DNA of 61,496 bases from an uncultured Clostridia bacterium (GTDB lineage Bacteria > Bacillota > Clostridia > TANB77 > CAG-508): positions 1 through 61,496 of the forward strand of contig CANRPS010000004.1 of the NCBI GenBank assembly GCA_947632585.1, read 5' to 3'. Both the position numbers and the translations under genes were made by a program. The first letter of the stretch is position 1, and every line of letters begins with the position of its first letter. The notes under the pieces were generated by a model. That model worked only from the letters and a program-made list of their open reading frames with translations, was not told the DNA's origin and made no database searches. Below are positions 28,633-37,492 of this stretch, piece after piece.

Positions 28633-28732
28633 ATTGTCGAATAAAATCACATTTTGTATATAAATTTAATATTATATAAAAAGAAACGTAGTGTAAAACA
28701 CAATGTTTAAAATCTATTTTAGGAGGTAAAAA

Positions 28733-29086
28733 ATGATAAATAGATGTAGAAGATTTTGCTGTATGAATAATACTCCAAATATGTGTAATTCCAAGATGTT
28801 AGAAAAAAGTTGTAGCAATGTCGGAAATAAAACTCAAGACTATAATGAAAATTGTAGTTGTGGGTTTGATGACAATAATTCAAATGGTGTATTTCCTGAA
28901 AATCCAATGCTTGCACAAAGCTATGTGCCAATTCAAACAATGAACGAAACTTTTAAACCTTGTATAGGTTTAAAAAATGGAACTATATTTCCTGAGTTAG
29001 TTAGCCCTTACAATCCAGGAGATTCTATGAAACAGATTAAATATCTAGAAAAAACAAATATTATTGGAAAGGGGTGTAACAAATGA
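28733..29086 (+). CDS. cotJA: Spore coat protein CotJA-like
   Basis: This 117-residue protein has an N-terminal cysteine-rich extension (~50 residues), then the CotJA core MLAQSYVPIQ and NGTIFPELVSPY. CotJA with CotJB and CotJC forms an inner coat layer of the spore. Its TGA overlaps the ATG of cotJB (ATGA). The gene has AGGAGGT before the ATG. Confidence 0.85.
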   Translation: MINRCRRFCCMNNTPNMCNSKMLEKSCSNVGNKTQDYNENCSCGFDDNNSNGVFPENPMLAQSYVPIQTMNETFKPCIGLKNGTIFPELVSPYNPGDSMKQIKYLEKTNIIGKGCNK

Positions 29087-29469
29087 GCGAAAATGAAAAT
29101 AAAAATTGTAGCTGTGAAAAAAAAGCTACAAATAATATGGAATCAGAGAATACTAATATTGGAGCATTAAACAATATGTGGGTAAAAGATGACGACGCTT
29201 GCCTATGTAATTGTAAAGATAATGCTACACAAGAAGAAATGATTCATCAAATTAAATGCTTATTTTTTGGAATACAAGAACTTACTTTATATTTAGATAC
29301 ACATCCAAATGATGAAAAAGCCCTATGTTTACACAATAAATATTGTAAAGAATATAGAGAATTAACAGATAAATATCAAAAAATATATGGACCATTAACT
29401 ATGACCTATCCATGTAACAAATGGAGATGGATAGAAGAACCATGGCCTTGGGAAGGAGGAATGAACTAA
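29083..29469 (+). CDS. cotJB: Spore coat protein CotJB
   Basis: This 128-residue protein carries the CotJB domain (QIKCLFFGIQELTLYLDTHPND, then YGPLTMTYPCNKWRWIEEPWPWEGG). The first ~55 residues are extra and cysteine-rich, like CotJA. Its TAA shares the A with the ATG of cotJC, so all three are translationally coupled. Confidence 0.92.
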   Translation: MSENENKNCSCEKKATNNMESENTNIGALNNMWVKDDDACLCNCKDNATQEEMIHQIKCLFFGIQELTLYLDTHPNDEKALCLHNKYCKEYRELTDKYQKIYGPLTMTYPCNKWRWIEEPWPWEGGMN

Positions 29470-30065
29470 TGTGGACTTATAATAAAGTATTAGAATATCC
29501 AATAAATATAAAGAAAAAAGATCCACGCTTAGCTAAATTTATAATATCACAATATGGTGGACCTGATGGAGAGTTAGCTGCTTCTTTAAGATATTTATCT
29601 CAACGTTTTGGTATGCCAGATCAAACTTCTAAAGCTATATTAAATGATATAGGAACAGAAGAATTAGCTCATTTAGAAATGGTAGGAACTATAGTTCATC
29701 AACTAACAAAAGATGCATCAATAGAAGAAATAGAAAAAGTAGGGTTGGGCGATTATTATACAGACCATGGTGTAGATGTATATCCTGTATCAGCTGCTGG
29801 AAACCCATTTACTGCTGCATATATTGCATGTAAGGGTGATCCTATAGCTAATTTACAAGAAGATTTAGCTGCTGAACAAAAAGCAAGAGCAACTTATGAA
29901 AAATTAATAGATTTATGTAGAGACAATCCAGATGTATTAGACCCACTTAAGTTCCTAAGAGAAAGAGAAGTAGTACACTTCCAAAGATTCGGTGAAGCTC
30001 TTCGTAAAGTACAAGATAAACTTGGAGATAAAAATTTTTATATGAATGATTGTGGTCAAAGGTAA
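29469..30065 (+). CDS. cotJC: Spore coat protein CotJC (manganese catalase family)
   Basis: The start is ATG at 29469, giving MWTYNKVLEYPINIKKKDPRLAK; the track start at 29421 is out of context inside cotJB. The 198-residue protein has the di-manganese catalase helices with GTEELAHLEMVGT, and glutamates in EDLAAEQKARATYE and EREVVHFQRFGEA. Likely role: peroxide detoxification in the coat. Confidence 0.94.
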   Translation: MWTYNKVLEYPINIKKKDPRLAKFIISQYGGPDGELAASLRYLSQRFGMPDQTSKAILNDIGTEELAHLEMVGTIVHQLTKDASIEEIEKVGLGDYYTDHGVDVYPVSAAGNPFTAAYIACKGDPIANLQEDLAAEQKARATYEKLIDLCRDNPDVLDPLKFLREREVVHFQRFGEALRKVQDKLGDKNFYMNDCGQR

Positions 30066-30108
30066 ATATGAAAGAAATATATAGAAATTAAAGAAAAAAG
30101 AAAATGAA

Positions 30109-30140
30109 AAGACTATTTCCAAATATGGAGATAGTCTTTA
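30109..30140. terminator. Terminator between cotJC and the holin-like gene
   Basis: AAGACTAT and ATAGTCTT form the stem base with inner TCC/GGA pairs; T/A tracts flank both sides, fitting convergent genes. Confidence 0.65.
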
Positions 30141-30149
30141 TCTATTTAT

Positions 30150-30528
30150 CTACATTTTTTGAGTTCCAGGTATTAAATAATCAATAATACCATATATTAA
30201 AGCTCCTATAATTGCAGCCATCCACGAAATTGTATAACCTGCTACAAAAAATTGTGTAACATAAAGAATAATTGCAGCAAGTGCAAAACCTACAAAACCT
30301 TTTCCAAAAGGACTAGCATGTAGTCCTGTAAATTTAACTATTAAATAGTCTAAAAAAGTTAAAACAATAGCAGCAATAACTAAAGACCAAATATTATTGA
30401 TTGCAAAACCAGGTGTAAAAAATGCAGTGATAGCCAAAACAACGGCTGCAGCTATAAGTCTACCTACTATTTGCCAAGCTGTATTTGTATTATTTGATTC
30501 ATTTGCTCCGAGTTCGAGTATCTGACAT
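30150..30528 (-). CDS. Holin-like small membrane protein, +1 shift at CGG in the seventh codon
   Basis: The ATG at 30528 lies nine bases after AAGGAGG. Frame 0 reads MSDTRT, then CGG, and stops at TGA two codons later. The +1 frame, from GGA at 30509, continues GANESNNTNTAWQIVGRLIAAAV and gives a 125-residue protein with four predicted membrane helices ending YGIIDYLIPGTQ. It resembles the small phage-holin superfamily IV proteins common in Firmicute chromosomes. The +1 frame has no start codon with a ribosome site of its own upstream (a TGA lies just before), so a shift is needed to use this strong site. Confidence 0.65.
30507..30513 (-). other. CGG +1 recoding site in the holin-like gene (minus strand)
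   Basis: On the minus strand ACT-CGG-A is read ACT-(C)-GGA. It is again the ACTCGGA context, only six codons after the start. Confidence 0.7.
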
Positions 30529-30565
30529 AAAGCTCATCCTCCTTTTTTTATTAATTGTGCCTATT

Positions 30566-30587
30566 TATGAATATTCAAATATTCATA
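30566..30587. promoter_or_regulatory. Palindromic operator-like site
   Basis: TATGAATATT-CA-AATATTCATA is a perfect 10-bp inverted repeat in the divergent region between the holin-like gene and the DUF421 gene. It could be a dimeric repressor site. Confidence 0.4.
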
Positions 30588-30701
30588 AAAATTTTAGCTA
30601 TATAAAATATTGTTTACATTAAAAAAATTTTTATTCTTATTTGAATAAAAATATCAAAAAAAGAGAAAATAAAAACGAAAAATATAAAAAGGAGAAAAAT
30701 T

Positions 30702-31382
30702 ATGCTTATAAATTTTTTTAGAGCAATAATTTTATATATAGTAGTTTTAATTGTAATGAGATTTATGGGAAAAAGAGAAATAGGGCAACTTCAACCATTT
30801 GAACTTGCAATAGCAATTATGATTGCTGACTTAGCATCAATTCCTATGACAGAATCAGGAATTCCAATATCAAGTGGTATAGCTGCTATAATGGGTCTTT
30901 TAGTGTCACACTTAGTAATTTCTTTGATAAATATAAAAAGTATAAAGGCAAGAGAAGTAATATGTGGAAAACCAAGGATTTTGATATATAGAGGAAAGAT
31001 AGATGAAAAAGCTTTAATAAAAGAAAGGTTTACCCTAAATGAATTACAGGAAAGATTGAGAGATAGAAATGTAACAAATATTTCAGATGTCGAATATGCT
31101 ATTTTAGAAACAAGTGGACAAGTAACCATAATACAAAAGCCTAATAAAAGACAAACTATACCAGAAGATTTTGGCATTATGCCAGAATATGAAGGTCTAC
31201 CATATGACTTGGTAGTTGATGGAAAAATAATGGAACAAAATTTGAAAGAATTGGGAAAAGACTATAATTGGTTAGAAAAGGAAGTTAGAAAATTTGGATA
31301 TATGCCAGAAGAAGCATTACTTGTAACTATAGATGGAAAAGGACAATTTTTTTGTCAAAAAAAATCTAAAAAAATACATTAA
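30702..31382 (+). CDS. DUF421 / YetF-like membrane protein
   Basis: This 226-residue protein has three N-terminal membrane helices with VMRFMGKREIGQLQPFELAIAIMIADLASIPM, the typical DUF421 start, and a soluble C-terminal domain with NISDVEYAILETSGQVTII. The family is linked to spore membranes in Firmicutes; its activity is not known. A DUF4363 gene follows after 42 bp, a pairing often seen. Confidence 0.88.
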   Translation: MLINFFRAIILYIVVLIVMRFMGKREIGQLQPFELAIAIMIADLASIPMTESGIPISSGIAAIMGLLVSHLVISLINIKSIKAREVICGKPRILIYRGKIDEKALIKERFTLNELQERLRDRNVTNISDVEYAILETSGQVTIIQKPNKRQTIPEDFGIMPEYEGLPYDLVVDGKIMEQNLKELGKDYNWLEKEVRKFGYMPEEALLVTIDGKGQFFCQKKSKKIH

Positions 31383-31424
31383 ATATAAAAAATAAAAAGT
31401 TAAGAAAATAGGGAAGGAAATACT

Positions 31425-31808
31425 ATGTATAAGGAAGCTATTATATCAATTATTATAGTTATTTTAATATTTTCTATTGACTATATAACTCAAAATTATA
31501 CTGAAAAAAATGTTGATTTAATACAAAACGAATTTCAAACTTTAAGAACAAATTTAGAAAAAGGGGATTTAAATAATGCAGAAATGGAAATAAAAAAAAT
31601 AGAAAATAATTGGAATAGTATAAAAAATAAATTAGCTTGTTATATTGAACATAATGAGCTAAACAAAATAGAGGTAAGTTTTACACTTTGCAAAAGTCTT
31701 GCAAAATCAGGAAAATATGAATTAGCTATAAGCAAATTAGATGAAACAATTTTTATTTTAGAACACATGAATGAAAGATATGTATTAAGTTTAGAAAATA
31801 TTTTTTAA
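31425..31808 (+). CDS. DUF4363-like small membrane-anchored protein
   Basis: This 127-residue protein has one N-terminal membrane helix (AIISIIIVILIFSIDYI) and an alpha-helical extracytoplasmic part resembling the DUF4363 family. It follows the DUF421 gene and is probably expressed with it. Function unknown. Confidence 0.7.
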   Translation: MYKEAIISIIIVILIFSIDYITQNYTEKNVDLIQNEFQTLRTNLEKGDLNNAEMEIKKIENNWNSIKNKLACYIEHNELNKIEVSFTLCKSLAKSGKYELAISKLDETIFILEHMNERYVLSLENIF

Positions 31809-31923
31809 ATTTTTTTAAAAAACTATTTACATTTTTTTTATGTTTGTATAGAATATAATAAAATGTAGAATAATGGCAAAAAATGAACATAAGAAAATGG
31901 ATTGAGAAAGGAAGTATTTTAGG

Positions 31924-33210
31924 ATGAAAATCTTGATGTTGACATGGGAATATCCACCAAGAGTCGTAGGAGGAATAGCAAGGGTTGTAAACGATTTATC
32001 GAAAAGACTTATTAAAGATGGACATGAGGTTACTGTTATAACTTACAAAGAAGGGGATGCACCATATTTCGAGATAGATAAAGGCGTTAAGGTTTATAGA
32101 GTTGATAATTTTATGATAAATTCAAATAATTTTATAGATTGGATTATGCAACTAAATTTTCAATTAGTAGCAAAGGCTGGTGAAATAATTTCAAAAGAAG
32201 GAAAATTTGATGTAATTCATGCACATGATTGGCTTGTAGCTTATGCTGCTAAGACTATAAAGGATGCATACAACATACCTATAGTTGCAACAATACATGC
32301 AACAGAAGCAGGAAGAAATAATGGAATAAGAGAACAAGAACAAAAATATATAAATGATACAGAATGGATGCTAACATATGAAGCAACAGAAGTTATTGTA
32401 AATAGTAATTACATGAAAGGTGATTTACAAAGATTATTTGGATTACCATTTGAAAAAATAAATGTAATTCCAAACGGAATCAATATAACAAATTATTCAA
32501 GCATAGAAAGAGACTACGAATTTAGAAGAAAATATGCAATGGACAATGAAAAAATAATTTTATTTATGGGAAGACTTGTATATGAAAAGGGTGTACAATA
32601 TTTAATTGGAGCTATGCCAAAAATTTTAGAACATTATCATGATACTAAACTAGTAATAGCTGGAAAAGGTGGAATGATAGACGAATTAAGACAAGAGGTA
32701 AATAATTTAGGAATACAAAATAAAGTATATTTTACTGGATATTTAGATGGAAAAGATGTACCTAAAATGTATAAAGCATCTGATATTGCAGTTTTTCCAA
32801 GTACATACGAACCTTTTGGAATAGTTGCGTTAGAAGCAATGCAAGCTGAAATACCTGTAGTTGTATCAGATATAGGTGGACTTAATGAAATTGTAGAACA
32901 TAGAAGAACTGGAATGAAAAGCTATTGTGGTAATAGTAATTCAATTGCAGATTCTGTTTTAGAATTATTATTTGATCATCAACTTGCAAATAACATTGTA
33001 AAAGCAGCTAAATCTAAAGTTAGAAGTGATTATAATTGGAATAAAATAGCACAAGATACTCATTTTACATATCAAAAGGCTATATGTGAGACAGTTGCAG
33101 AAAGGGAAAGAAAGAAACTTATTCAAGAAAAAGAAACAAAATCAAGAAAAAAAGGCAAAGGGGAAATTACCAACTTGCTTACATTTAGAAAGAATCAAGC
33201 TTATGCGTAA
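31924..33210 (+). CDS. Glycosyltransferase family 4
   Basis: This 428-residue GT-B enzyme begins MKILMLTWEYPPRVVGGIARVV, as in bacterial starch/glycogen-synthase-like GT4 proteins, and has VIHAHDWL, INVIPNGIN, LFMGRLVYEKGVQYLI and the nucleotide-sugar loop PSTYEPFGIVALEAM. Donor and acceptor are not determined; glycogen or a cell-surface glycan are possible. A TTTACA-17-TAGAAT element at 31826 may be the promoter. The stop lies inside a hairpin. Confidence 0.88.
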   Translation: MKILMLTWEYPPRVVGGIARVVNDLSKRLIKDGHEVTVITYKEGDAPYFEIDKGVKVYRVDNFMINSNNFIDWIMQLNFQLVAKAGEIISKEGKFDVIHAHDWLVAYAAKTIKDAYNIPIVATIHATEAGRNNGIREQEQKYINDTEWMLTYEATEVIVNSNYMKGDLQRLFGLPFEKINVIPNGINITNYSSIERDYEFRRKYAMDNEKIILFMGRLVYEKGVQYLIGAMPKILEHYHDTKLVIAGKGGMIDELRQEVNNLGIQNKVYFTGYLDGKDVPKMYKASDIAVFPSTYEPFGIVALEAMQAEIPVVVSDIGGLNEIVEHRRTGMKSYCGNSNSIADSVLELLFDHQLANNIVKAAKSKVRSDYNWNKIAQDTHFTYQKAICETVAERERKKLIQEKETKSRKKGKGEITNLLTFRKNQAYA

Positions 33211-33218
33211 GCTTGATT
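33193..33218 (+). promoter_or_regulatory. Hairpin spanning the stop codon of the GT4 gene
   Basis: AATCAAGCTTA and TAAGCTTGATT form an 11-bp stem with TGCG loop, overlapping the GT4 stop. A second small stem (TTTCCC/GGGAAA) follows just before the next ribosome site. Possible partial terminator between GT4 and ylbF. Confidence 0.5.
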
Positions 33219-33251
33219 TCCCGTAATGGGGGGAAAAAAGGAGGCTTAAAA

Positions 33252-33584
33252 ATGAATGTTTATGATACAGCAAACAGATTAGCTGGAGAAATAAAGAGTT
33301 CAGAAGAATATTTGAATTTCAAAAAAGCCAAAGAAGAAATAATGAAAAACAACGAATATAAAAATAAAATATCTGAATTTGAAAAATTAAGATATGAAGA
33401 ACAAATAAATGCTATACAAAGTGGAAAGACAAATGAAGAACAGATGGCTAAAATACAAAAATTATATGGAGAATTGTTAGAAATTCCAGAAATAAAAAAG
33501 TATTTTGATACAGAATTCAAATTTAACATTTTAATAGGAGATGTCAATAAAATAATAAGTGAATCTGTTAAAGATGTAATTTAA
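33252..33584 (+). CDS. YlbF/YmcA family protein
   Basis: The ATG at 33252 follows AAAGGAGG; the track start 33213 lies upstream of it. The ~110-residue all-helical product (MNVYDTANRLAGEIKSSEEY...) fits the YlbF/YmcA family, whose Bacillus members form the Y-complex that directs RNase Y processing and affects sporulation and competence. The length and helical pattern match; residue-level proof is limited. Confidence 0.8.
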   Translation: MNVYDTANRLAGEIKSSEEYLNFKKAKEEIMKNNEYKNKISEFEKLRYEEQINAIQSGKTNEEQMAKIQKLYGELLEIPEIKKYFDTEFKFNILIGDVNKIISESVKDVI

Positions 33585-33598
33585 TTATAGGAGAAAGT

Positions 33599-34111
33599 AT
33601 GGCAAAAAAGAATATATATCCTAATGTTTATTTTTCTAGTGTTAAAGATATAACTATAGGATTTTTAATAAAAAACAAGATAAAAGCATTAATTTTAGAT
33701 ATAGATAACACTCTAATAGATTATGATAAAAATTTATCAGAAGATGTAATTAAATGGTCTAAAGATTTACAAGGACAAGGCATAAAAATGTATATTTTAT
33801 CAAATACCAATAAAGAGGAAAAAGTAAAAATGGTGGCAGAAAAACTAGAAATACCTTATGAGTTATTTGCTAAGAAACCATTTAAAGCTGGATTTCTAAG
33901 AACGCAAAAAATTTTAGGGTTAAATAGTGAAAATATAGCAGTTGTTGGTGATCAAATTTTTACAGATGTAATTGGTGGAAATAGATGTAATATGTTTACA
34001 ATATTAGTTGATCCGGTCGACAAAAAGGATTACTGGTATACAGCATGGAAAAGACCGATAGAAAATAAATTCAAAAAAAGATTAGTAAAAGGGGAGCTAA
34101 ATGTATTTTAA
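33599..34111 (+). CDS. YqeG-family HAD phosphatase
   Basis: This 170-residue HAD subfamily IIIA enzyme has the nucleophile motif LILDIDNTLIDYD, motif II in YILSNTNKEEK, the lysine in AKKPFKAG and the acidic VVGDQIFTDVIGGN motif. The YqeG family dephosphorylates small phosphorylated lipids or sugars. Its last codons overlap the start of the prepilin peptidase gene. Confidence 0.9.
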   Translation: MAKKNIYPNVYFSSVKDITIGFLIKNKIKALILDIDNTLIDYDKNLSEDVIKWSKDLQGQGIKMYILSNTNKEEKVKMVAEKLEIPYELFAKKPFKAGFLRTQKILGLNSENIAVVGDQIFTDVIGGNRCNMFTILVDPVDKKDYWYTAWKRPIENKFKKRLVKGELNVF

Positions 34112-34860
34112 TGATGTTAATATAATTTATTATATAATACTTGCAATTATAGGTTTATTTGTAGGAGAATTAGTTAATTGGGCGAATAAAAGACTTCCAG
34201 AAGAAAAAAAAGTAATTTCTTTAGACATATTTAGAGAGTACAAAAAAAATTTTAGCCCTAATTATTTACTAATGATAATTACAGCTATACTTTACATAGC
34301 AATTTTATATAAATTTGGTATTAAAAGTACATTCATAGAAAATCTAAATTTAATTAAATATTTAATATTAACACCAATGCTTATAAGTGTCGTGGTAATA
34401 GATTTCAAATATCAAATTATTCCAAATAGATTAAATTTAAGTATGTTTGAATCGGGATTGATATTTGTATTTTTATATGGAATGTCTAATGTTGCTATTT
34501 CTATAAATATGATAATTGGAATGCTTGTACGGAGGAGGAATTTTTTTAGGAATTACTCTTTTAGGTGGGTTAGTTTATGGAAAAGAAGCAATGGGACTTG
34601 GAGACGTAAAATTAATGGGTGCTCTTGGTCTATATTTTGGTTTAAGCAATATAATAATTGTATCTCTTCTTTCATTTTTAGTAGGAGCAATTTTAAGTAT
34701 ACTTTTATTAATCACTAGAGTTAAAAAAACAGATGAATACATACCATTTGGACCATTTATTGTTATTGGTTCATTAATTACAATATTTGTGCCATATAAT
34801 ATTATTGTAACGATTTTATTTAATATCTTTACATTAGGATTATATAGTAAGAATCATTAA
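34101..34860 (+). CDS. Prepilin peptidase (A24), +1 shift at CGG
   Basis: Frame 0 gives the first 143 residues, including the first catalytic aspartate motif VVIDFKYQIIPNRLN, then CGG at 34530. The +1 frame from GGA at 34531 reads GGGIFLGITLLGGLVYGKEAMG and the second catalytic motif GLGDVKLMGA, then two membrane helices to 34860. The joined product is 252 residues with about seven helices. Each frame alone lacks one of the two essential aspartates. The N-terminal methyltransferase part lacks the usual CxxC zinc pairs. Substrates may include the pilin-like protein at 12900. Confidence 0.87.
34527..34533 (+). other. CGG +1 recoding site in the prepilin peptidase gene
   Basis: GTA-CGG-A is read GTA-(C)-GGA to give the conserved LVGGGIF segment. 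Frame 0 stays open for about 60 more codons, so a frame-0 product could also be made. Confidence 0.82.
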
Positions 34861-34875
34861 AGAGAGGAAAGAAAA

Positions 34876-35934
34876 ATGAATGATAGATTACAGACCCTAC
34901 GCAACAAAATGGCTGGAATGAATTTACAAGGAATGATTATATCTAATCCTGTGAATATAAGATATTTGACAAAAATAGAAGCTGAAGGTTTGCTTTTAAT
35001 TACAAGAAAAGAGAATGTTTTTATAACAGATGGAAGATATATTGAATATGTATCTAATGTCATTACACCTTTTGATGACATTATTGTAGATGATCAAAAA
35101 AATGTATCTCAATATGATTATGAAAATTTTTTCTTGTTTTGTGAAAATGTAGGATTTGAAGAAAAACACTTAACTTATAGTAAATATAAAGAATATATTA
35201 GAAAATTTAAAATAAATAGTTTCATAGAGGCTGGAGAAATTTTATCAAATTTAAGAATGATAAAAGACAATGAAGAAATAGCAAGTATAAAAAGAGCATG
35301 CGAAATAACAGATGATTGTTTTGATATGCTTAAAAGCTATATAAAGCCAGGCTTAACTGAAAAACAAATTGCAAGAAAAATTAAAAAATTTTATAATGAG
35401 AATTCAGAAGGAGAAGCTTTTGATACGATAGTTGCTTCAGGAGAAAATTCTTCAAAACCTCATAGTATACCTAGTGATAGAATAGTGCAGGAAAAAGATA
35501 TTATTTTAATTGATATGGGCTGTAAAATAGATGGATATTCTTCTGATATGACAAGAACAATATTTATTGGAGAACCTACTATAGAACAAAAGAAGATATA
35601 CGATTTAGTACTTAAAAATCAAGAAAAAGTTTTAGATGAAGTAATGGAAGGTGCTAATATAAAAACAATTACCAAGGGATTAGAAAGTGATTTTGAATTA
35701 AACAATCAAGTTTTAATACATGCACTAGGACATGGAGTTGGATTAGAAATACACGAAGGACCAGTATTAAGTTCTAAAAATGACATGATGTTAAAGGAAA
35801 ATATGGTAATAACAGACGAACCAGGTATATATATACCAGGAAATTTTGGTATTAGAATAGAGGATACCATTTTGGTAACTAAGAAGGGAAACATAACATT
35901 GACAAAATCAGATAAAAAGTGTATAATACTATAG
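34876..35934 (+). CDS. M24B Xaa-Pro aminopeptidase-like protein
   Basis: This 352-residue protein has a creatinase-type N-terminal domain and a C-terminal pita-bread metallopeptidase with ligands in LIDMGCKIDGYSSDMTRT, HALGHGVGLEIHEGP, TDEPGIYIP and GIRIEDT. It cleaves X-Pro dipeptides or N-terminal residues. Its position just before efp is conserved in Firmicutes (yqhT-efp). Confidence 0.92.
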   Translation: MNDRLQTLRNKMAGMNLQGMIISNPVNIRYLTKIEAEGLLLITRKENVFITDGRYIEYVSNVITPFDDIIVDDQKNVSQYDYENFFLFCENVGFEEKHLTYSKYKEYIRKFKINSFIEAGEILSNLRMIKDNEEIASIKRACEITDDCFDMLKSYIKPGLTEKQIARKIKKFYNENSEGEAFDTIVASGENSSKPHSIPSDRIVQEKDIILIDMGCKIDGYSSDMTRTIFIGEPTIEQKKIYDLVLKNQEKVLDEVMEGANIKTITKGLESDFELNNQVLIHALGHGVGLEIHEGPVLSSKNDMMLKENMVITDEPGIYIPGNFGIRIEDTILVTKKGNITLTKSDKKCIIL

Positions 35935-35961
35935 TCTATTAAAATAAAAGGAGGAAAAAAT

Positions 35962-36528
35962 ATGGCAGCAGTATATTCGGCAGGAGATTTTAGAAATGGA
36001 ACAACTTTTGAAATGGAAGGAAATGTATATAAAGTAGTAGAATTTCAACATGTAAAACCAGGAAAAGGTTCTGCATTTGTTAGAACAAAATTAAAAAATG
36101 TAATATCAGGAGCTGTTATTGAAAGAACATTCAATCCATCTGATAAGTTCCCTGGAGCAGAAATAGAGAAAAAAGAAATGCAATATTTATATAATGATGG
36201 TGAGTTATATTATTTTATGGACAATAATACTTATGATCAAATACCTTTAAATAAAGAACAATTGGGAGATTGTTTAAAATATTTAAAAGAAAACATGGAA
36301 GTTAAAATATTGTCTTATAAAGGAAATATATTTGCAGTTGAGCCACCAATATTTGTTGAATTAGAAGTTACTTATACTGAACCAGGATTTGCAGGAAATA
36401 CAACTACAACTTCTGGAAAACCAGCTACTTTAGAAACTGGTTTAGAACTTCAAGTTCCTATGTTTATTAATATTGGAGATGTGCTTCGAATTGATACTAG
36501 AACTTGTGAATATATGGAAAGAGTTTAG
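35962..36528 (+). CDS. efp: Elongation factor P
   Basis: This 188-residue protein has three OB-like domains. The tip loop reads [17 protein letters not shown] with a lysine at the position that is modified in other species. EF-P rescues ribosomes stalled at polyproline. AGGAGG precedes the ATG, 27 bp after the M24 peptidase gene. Confidence 0.96.
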   Translation: MAAVYSAGDFRNGTTFEMEGNVYKVVEFQHVKPGKGSAFVRTKLKNVISGAVIERTFNPSDKFPGAEIEKKEMQYLYNDGELYYFMDNNTYDQIPLNKEQLGDCLKYLKENMEVKILSYKGNIFAVEPPIFVELEVTYTEPGFAGNTTTTSGKPATLETGLELQVPMFINIGDVLRIDTRTCEYMERV

Positions 36529-36548
36529 TTTTAAGAAAGGCAAAATAA

Positions 36549-36998
36549 ATGTTGGAGAACATAAAAAAAGAAATGAATAGCTTTTATAAAGATTTAGATG
36601 AAAATATAAAAAATGAAGAAACTTTAGAATATGTTAAAACAAGAACATCTGAATTGATTGAAGCTGTTATAAAAGAGATTGACAATTTAGTAAATTTTAA
36701 AGAAGATGCTTTAAAAGAAATTTTAAAAAGACAAGAACAAGAAAATTTAAAACTTCAAGAATTGCAAAAAAGGATTGACTATGTTTATCAAGATATATAT
36801 GAAGATGAAGATGGATTTACAATTAATTGTCCTTATTGTAATGCAGAATTTGAAGCATATGTTGATGAAGATTTAACTGAAATTAAATGCCCTGAATGTT
36901 CTAATACAATTGAACTTGATTGGACTGGAAATATTGATGATGACGATGATCATGGAGATTGCAATGGAAATTGTAACCATTGTGGTGGTTGTGAGTAA
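36549..36998 (+). CDS. Zinc-ribbon protein of the CD1247 type
   Basis: This 149-residue protein has a helical N-terminal half (~90 residues) and a zinc ribbon (NCPYCNAEFEAY, then KCPECSNTIELDW). The acidic tail ends in a cysteine cluster (CNGNCNHCGGCE). Such proteins are found beside efp in Clostridia. Function is unknown. Confidence 0.72.
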   Translation: MLENIKKEMNSFYKDLDENIKNEETLEYVKTRTSELIEAVIKEIDNLVNFKEDALKEILKRQEQENLKLQELQKRIDYVYQDIYEDEDGFTINCPYCNAEFEAYVDEDLTEIKCPECSNTIELDWTGNIDDDDDHGDCNGNCNHCGGCE

Positions 36999-37004
36999 AA
37001 ATTA

Positions 37005-37035
37005 CCTGTAAGATATTATCTTACAGGATTTTTTT
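37005..37035 (+). terminator. Terminator after the efp cluster
   Basis: CCTGTAAGAT and ATCTTACAGG form a perfect stem around ATT, followed by seven T residues. Confidence 0.88.
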
Positions 37036-37049
37036 ATTATGTATAAAAA

Positions 37050-37076
37050 TTTCGCAGAACTGAAAATCCTGCGAAA
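37050..37076. repeat. Second TTTCGCAG/CTGCGAAA inverted repeat
   Basis: TTTCGCAG and CTGCGAAA flank an 11-base spacer and share the core of the repeat at 12841-12879. It lies between the efp terminator and feoA. Confidence 0.45.
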
Positions 37077-37127
37077 ATATTAAAAATAGTATATCATTTA
37101 TTTTTATACTTATTTGCTTATTTTCAA

Positions 37128-37361
37128 TTATTTTATTATAATATCTATTAATTTTGCATCTTGTTTTCTTATAGCAATTATTGTACCTCTAACTTCATAT
37201 GCTCTAGGATCCCCAAAAGGACTAATAAGAATAGGTTTTATTTTTGTGTTTTTTATAAAACCTAAGTCTAATAATCTTCTCTTTAAAGCATCATGTGCTT
37301 TTACATTTTCTATATATCCAGATTTATTTATAGGTAATTCATTTAATTTACATATATACAT
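37128..37361 (-). CDS. feoA: FeoA-domain protein
   Basis: The ATG at 37361 follows GGAGG by five bases and gives MYICKLNELPINKSGYI. The 77-residue SH3-like protein has LKRRLLDLGFIKNTKIKPI and the EVRGTIIAIRKQDA end typical of FeoA, an accessory protein for ferrous iron uptake. No feoB is next to it, so its partner is elsewhere. Confidence 0.85.
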   Translation of the reverse strand: MYICKLNELPINKSGYIENVKAHDALKRRLLDLGFIKNTKIKPILISPFGDPRAYEVRGTIIAIRKQDAKLIDIIIK

Positions 37362-37492
37362 ATGTTCCTCCAAAATTTGTCAAATTTGTATACTATATTA
37401 TATTTTTTTTAATGTGAAAGTTGAGCATATAGCTTGACTTTTTTGCTATATTGTTATAAAAATAATGTAAAAAAATAGGAAGGAAGATAAAT

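Noticed and set aside
30566-30587. Terminator
   Set aside because: The palindrome has a two-base centre and no T-run, so a protein-binding site is more likely.
34516-34860. Separate internal gene start for the second half of prepilin peptidase
   Set aside because: The track ORF has no suitable ribosome site and would lack the first catalytic aspartate; the joined reading fits the family.
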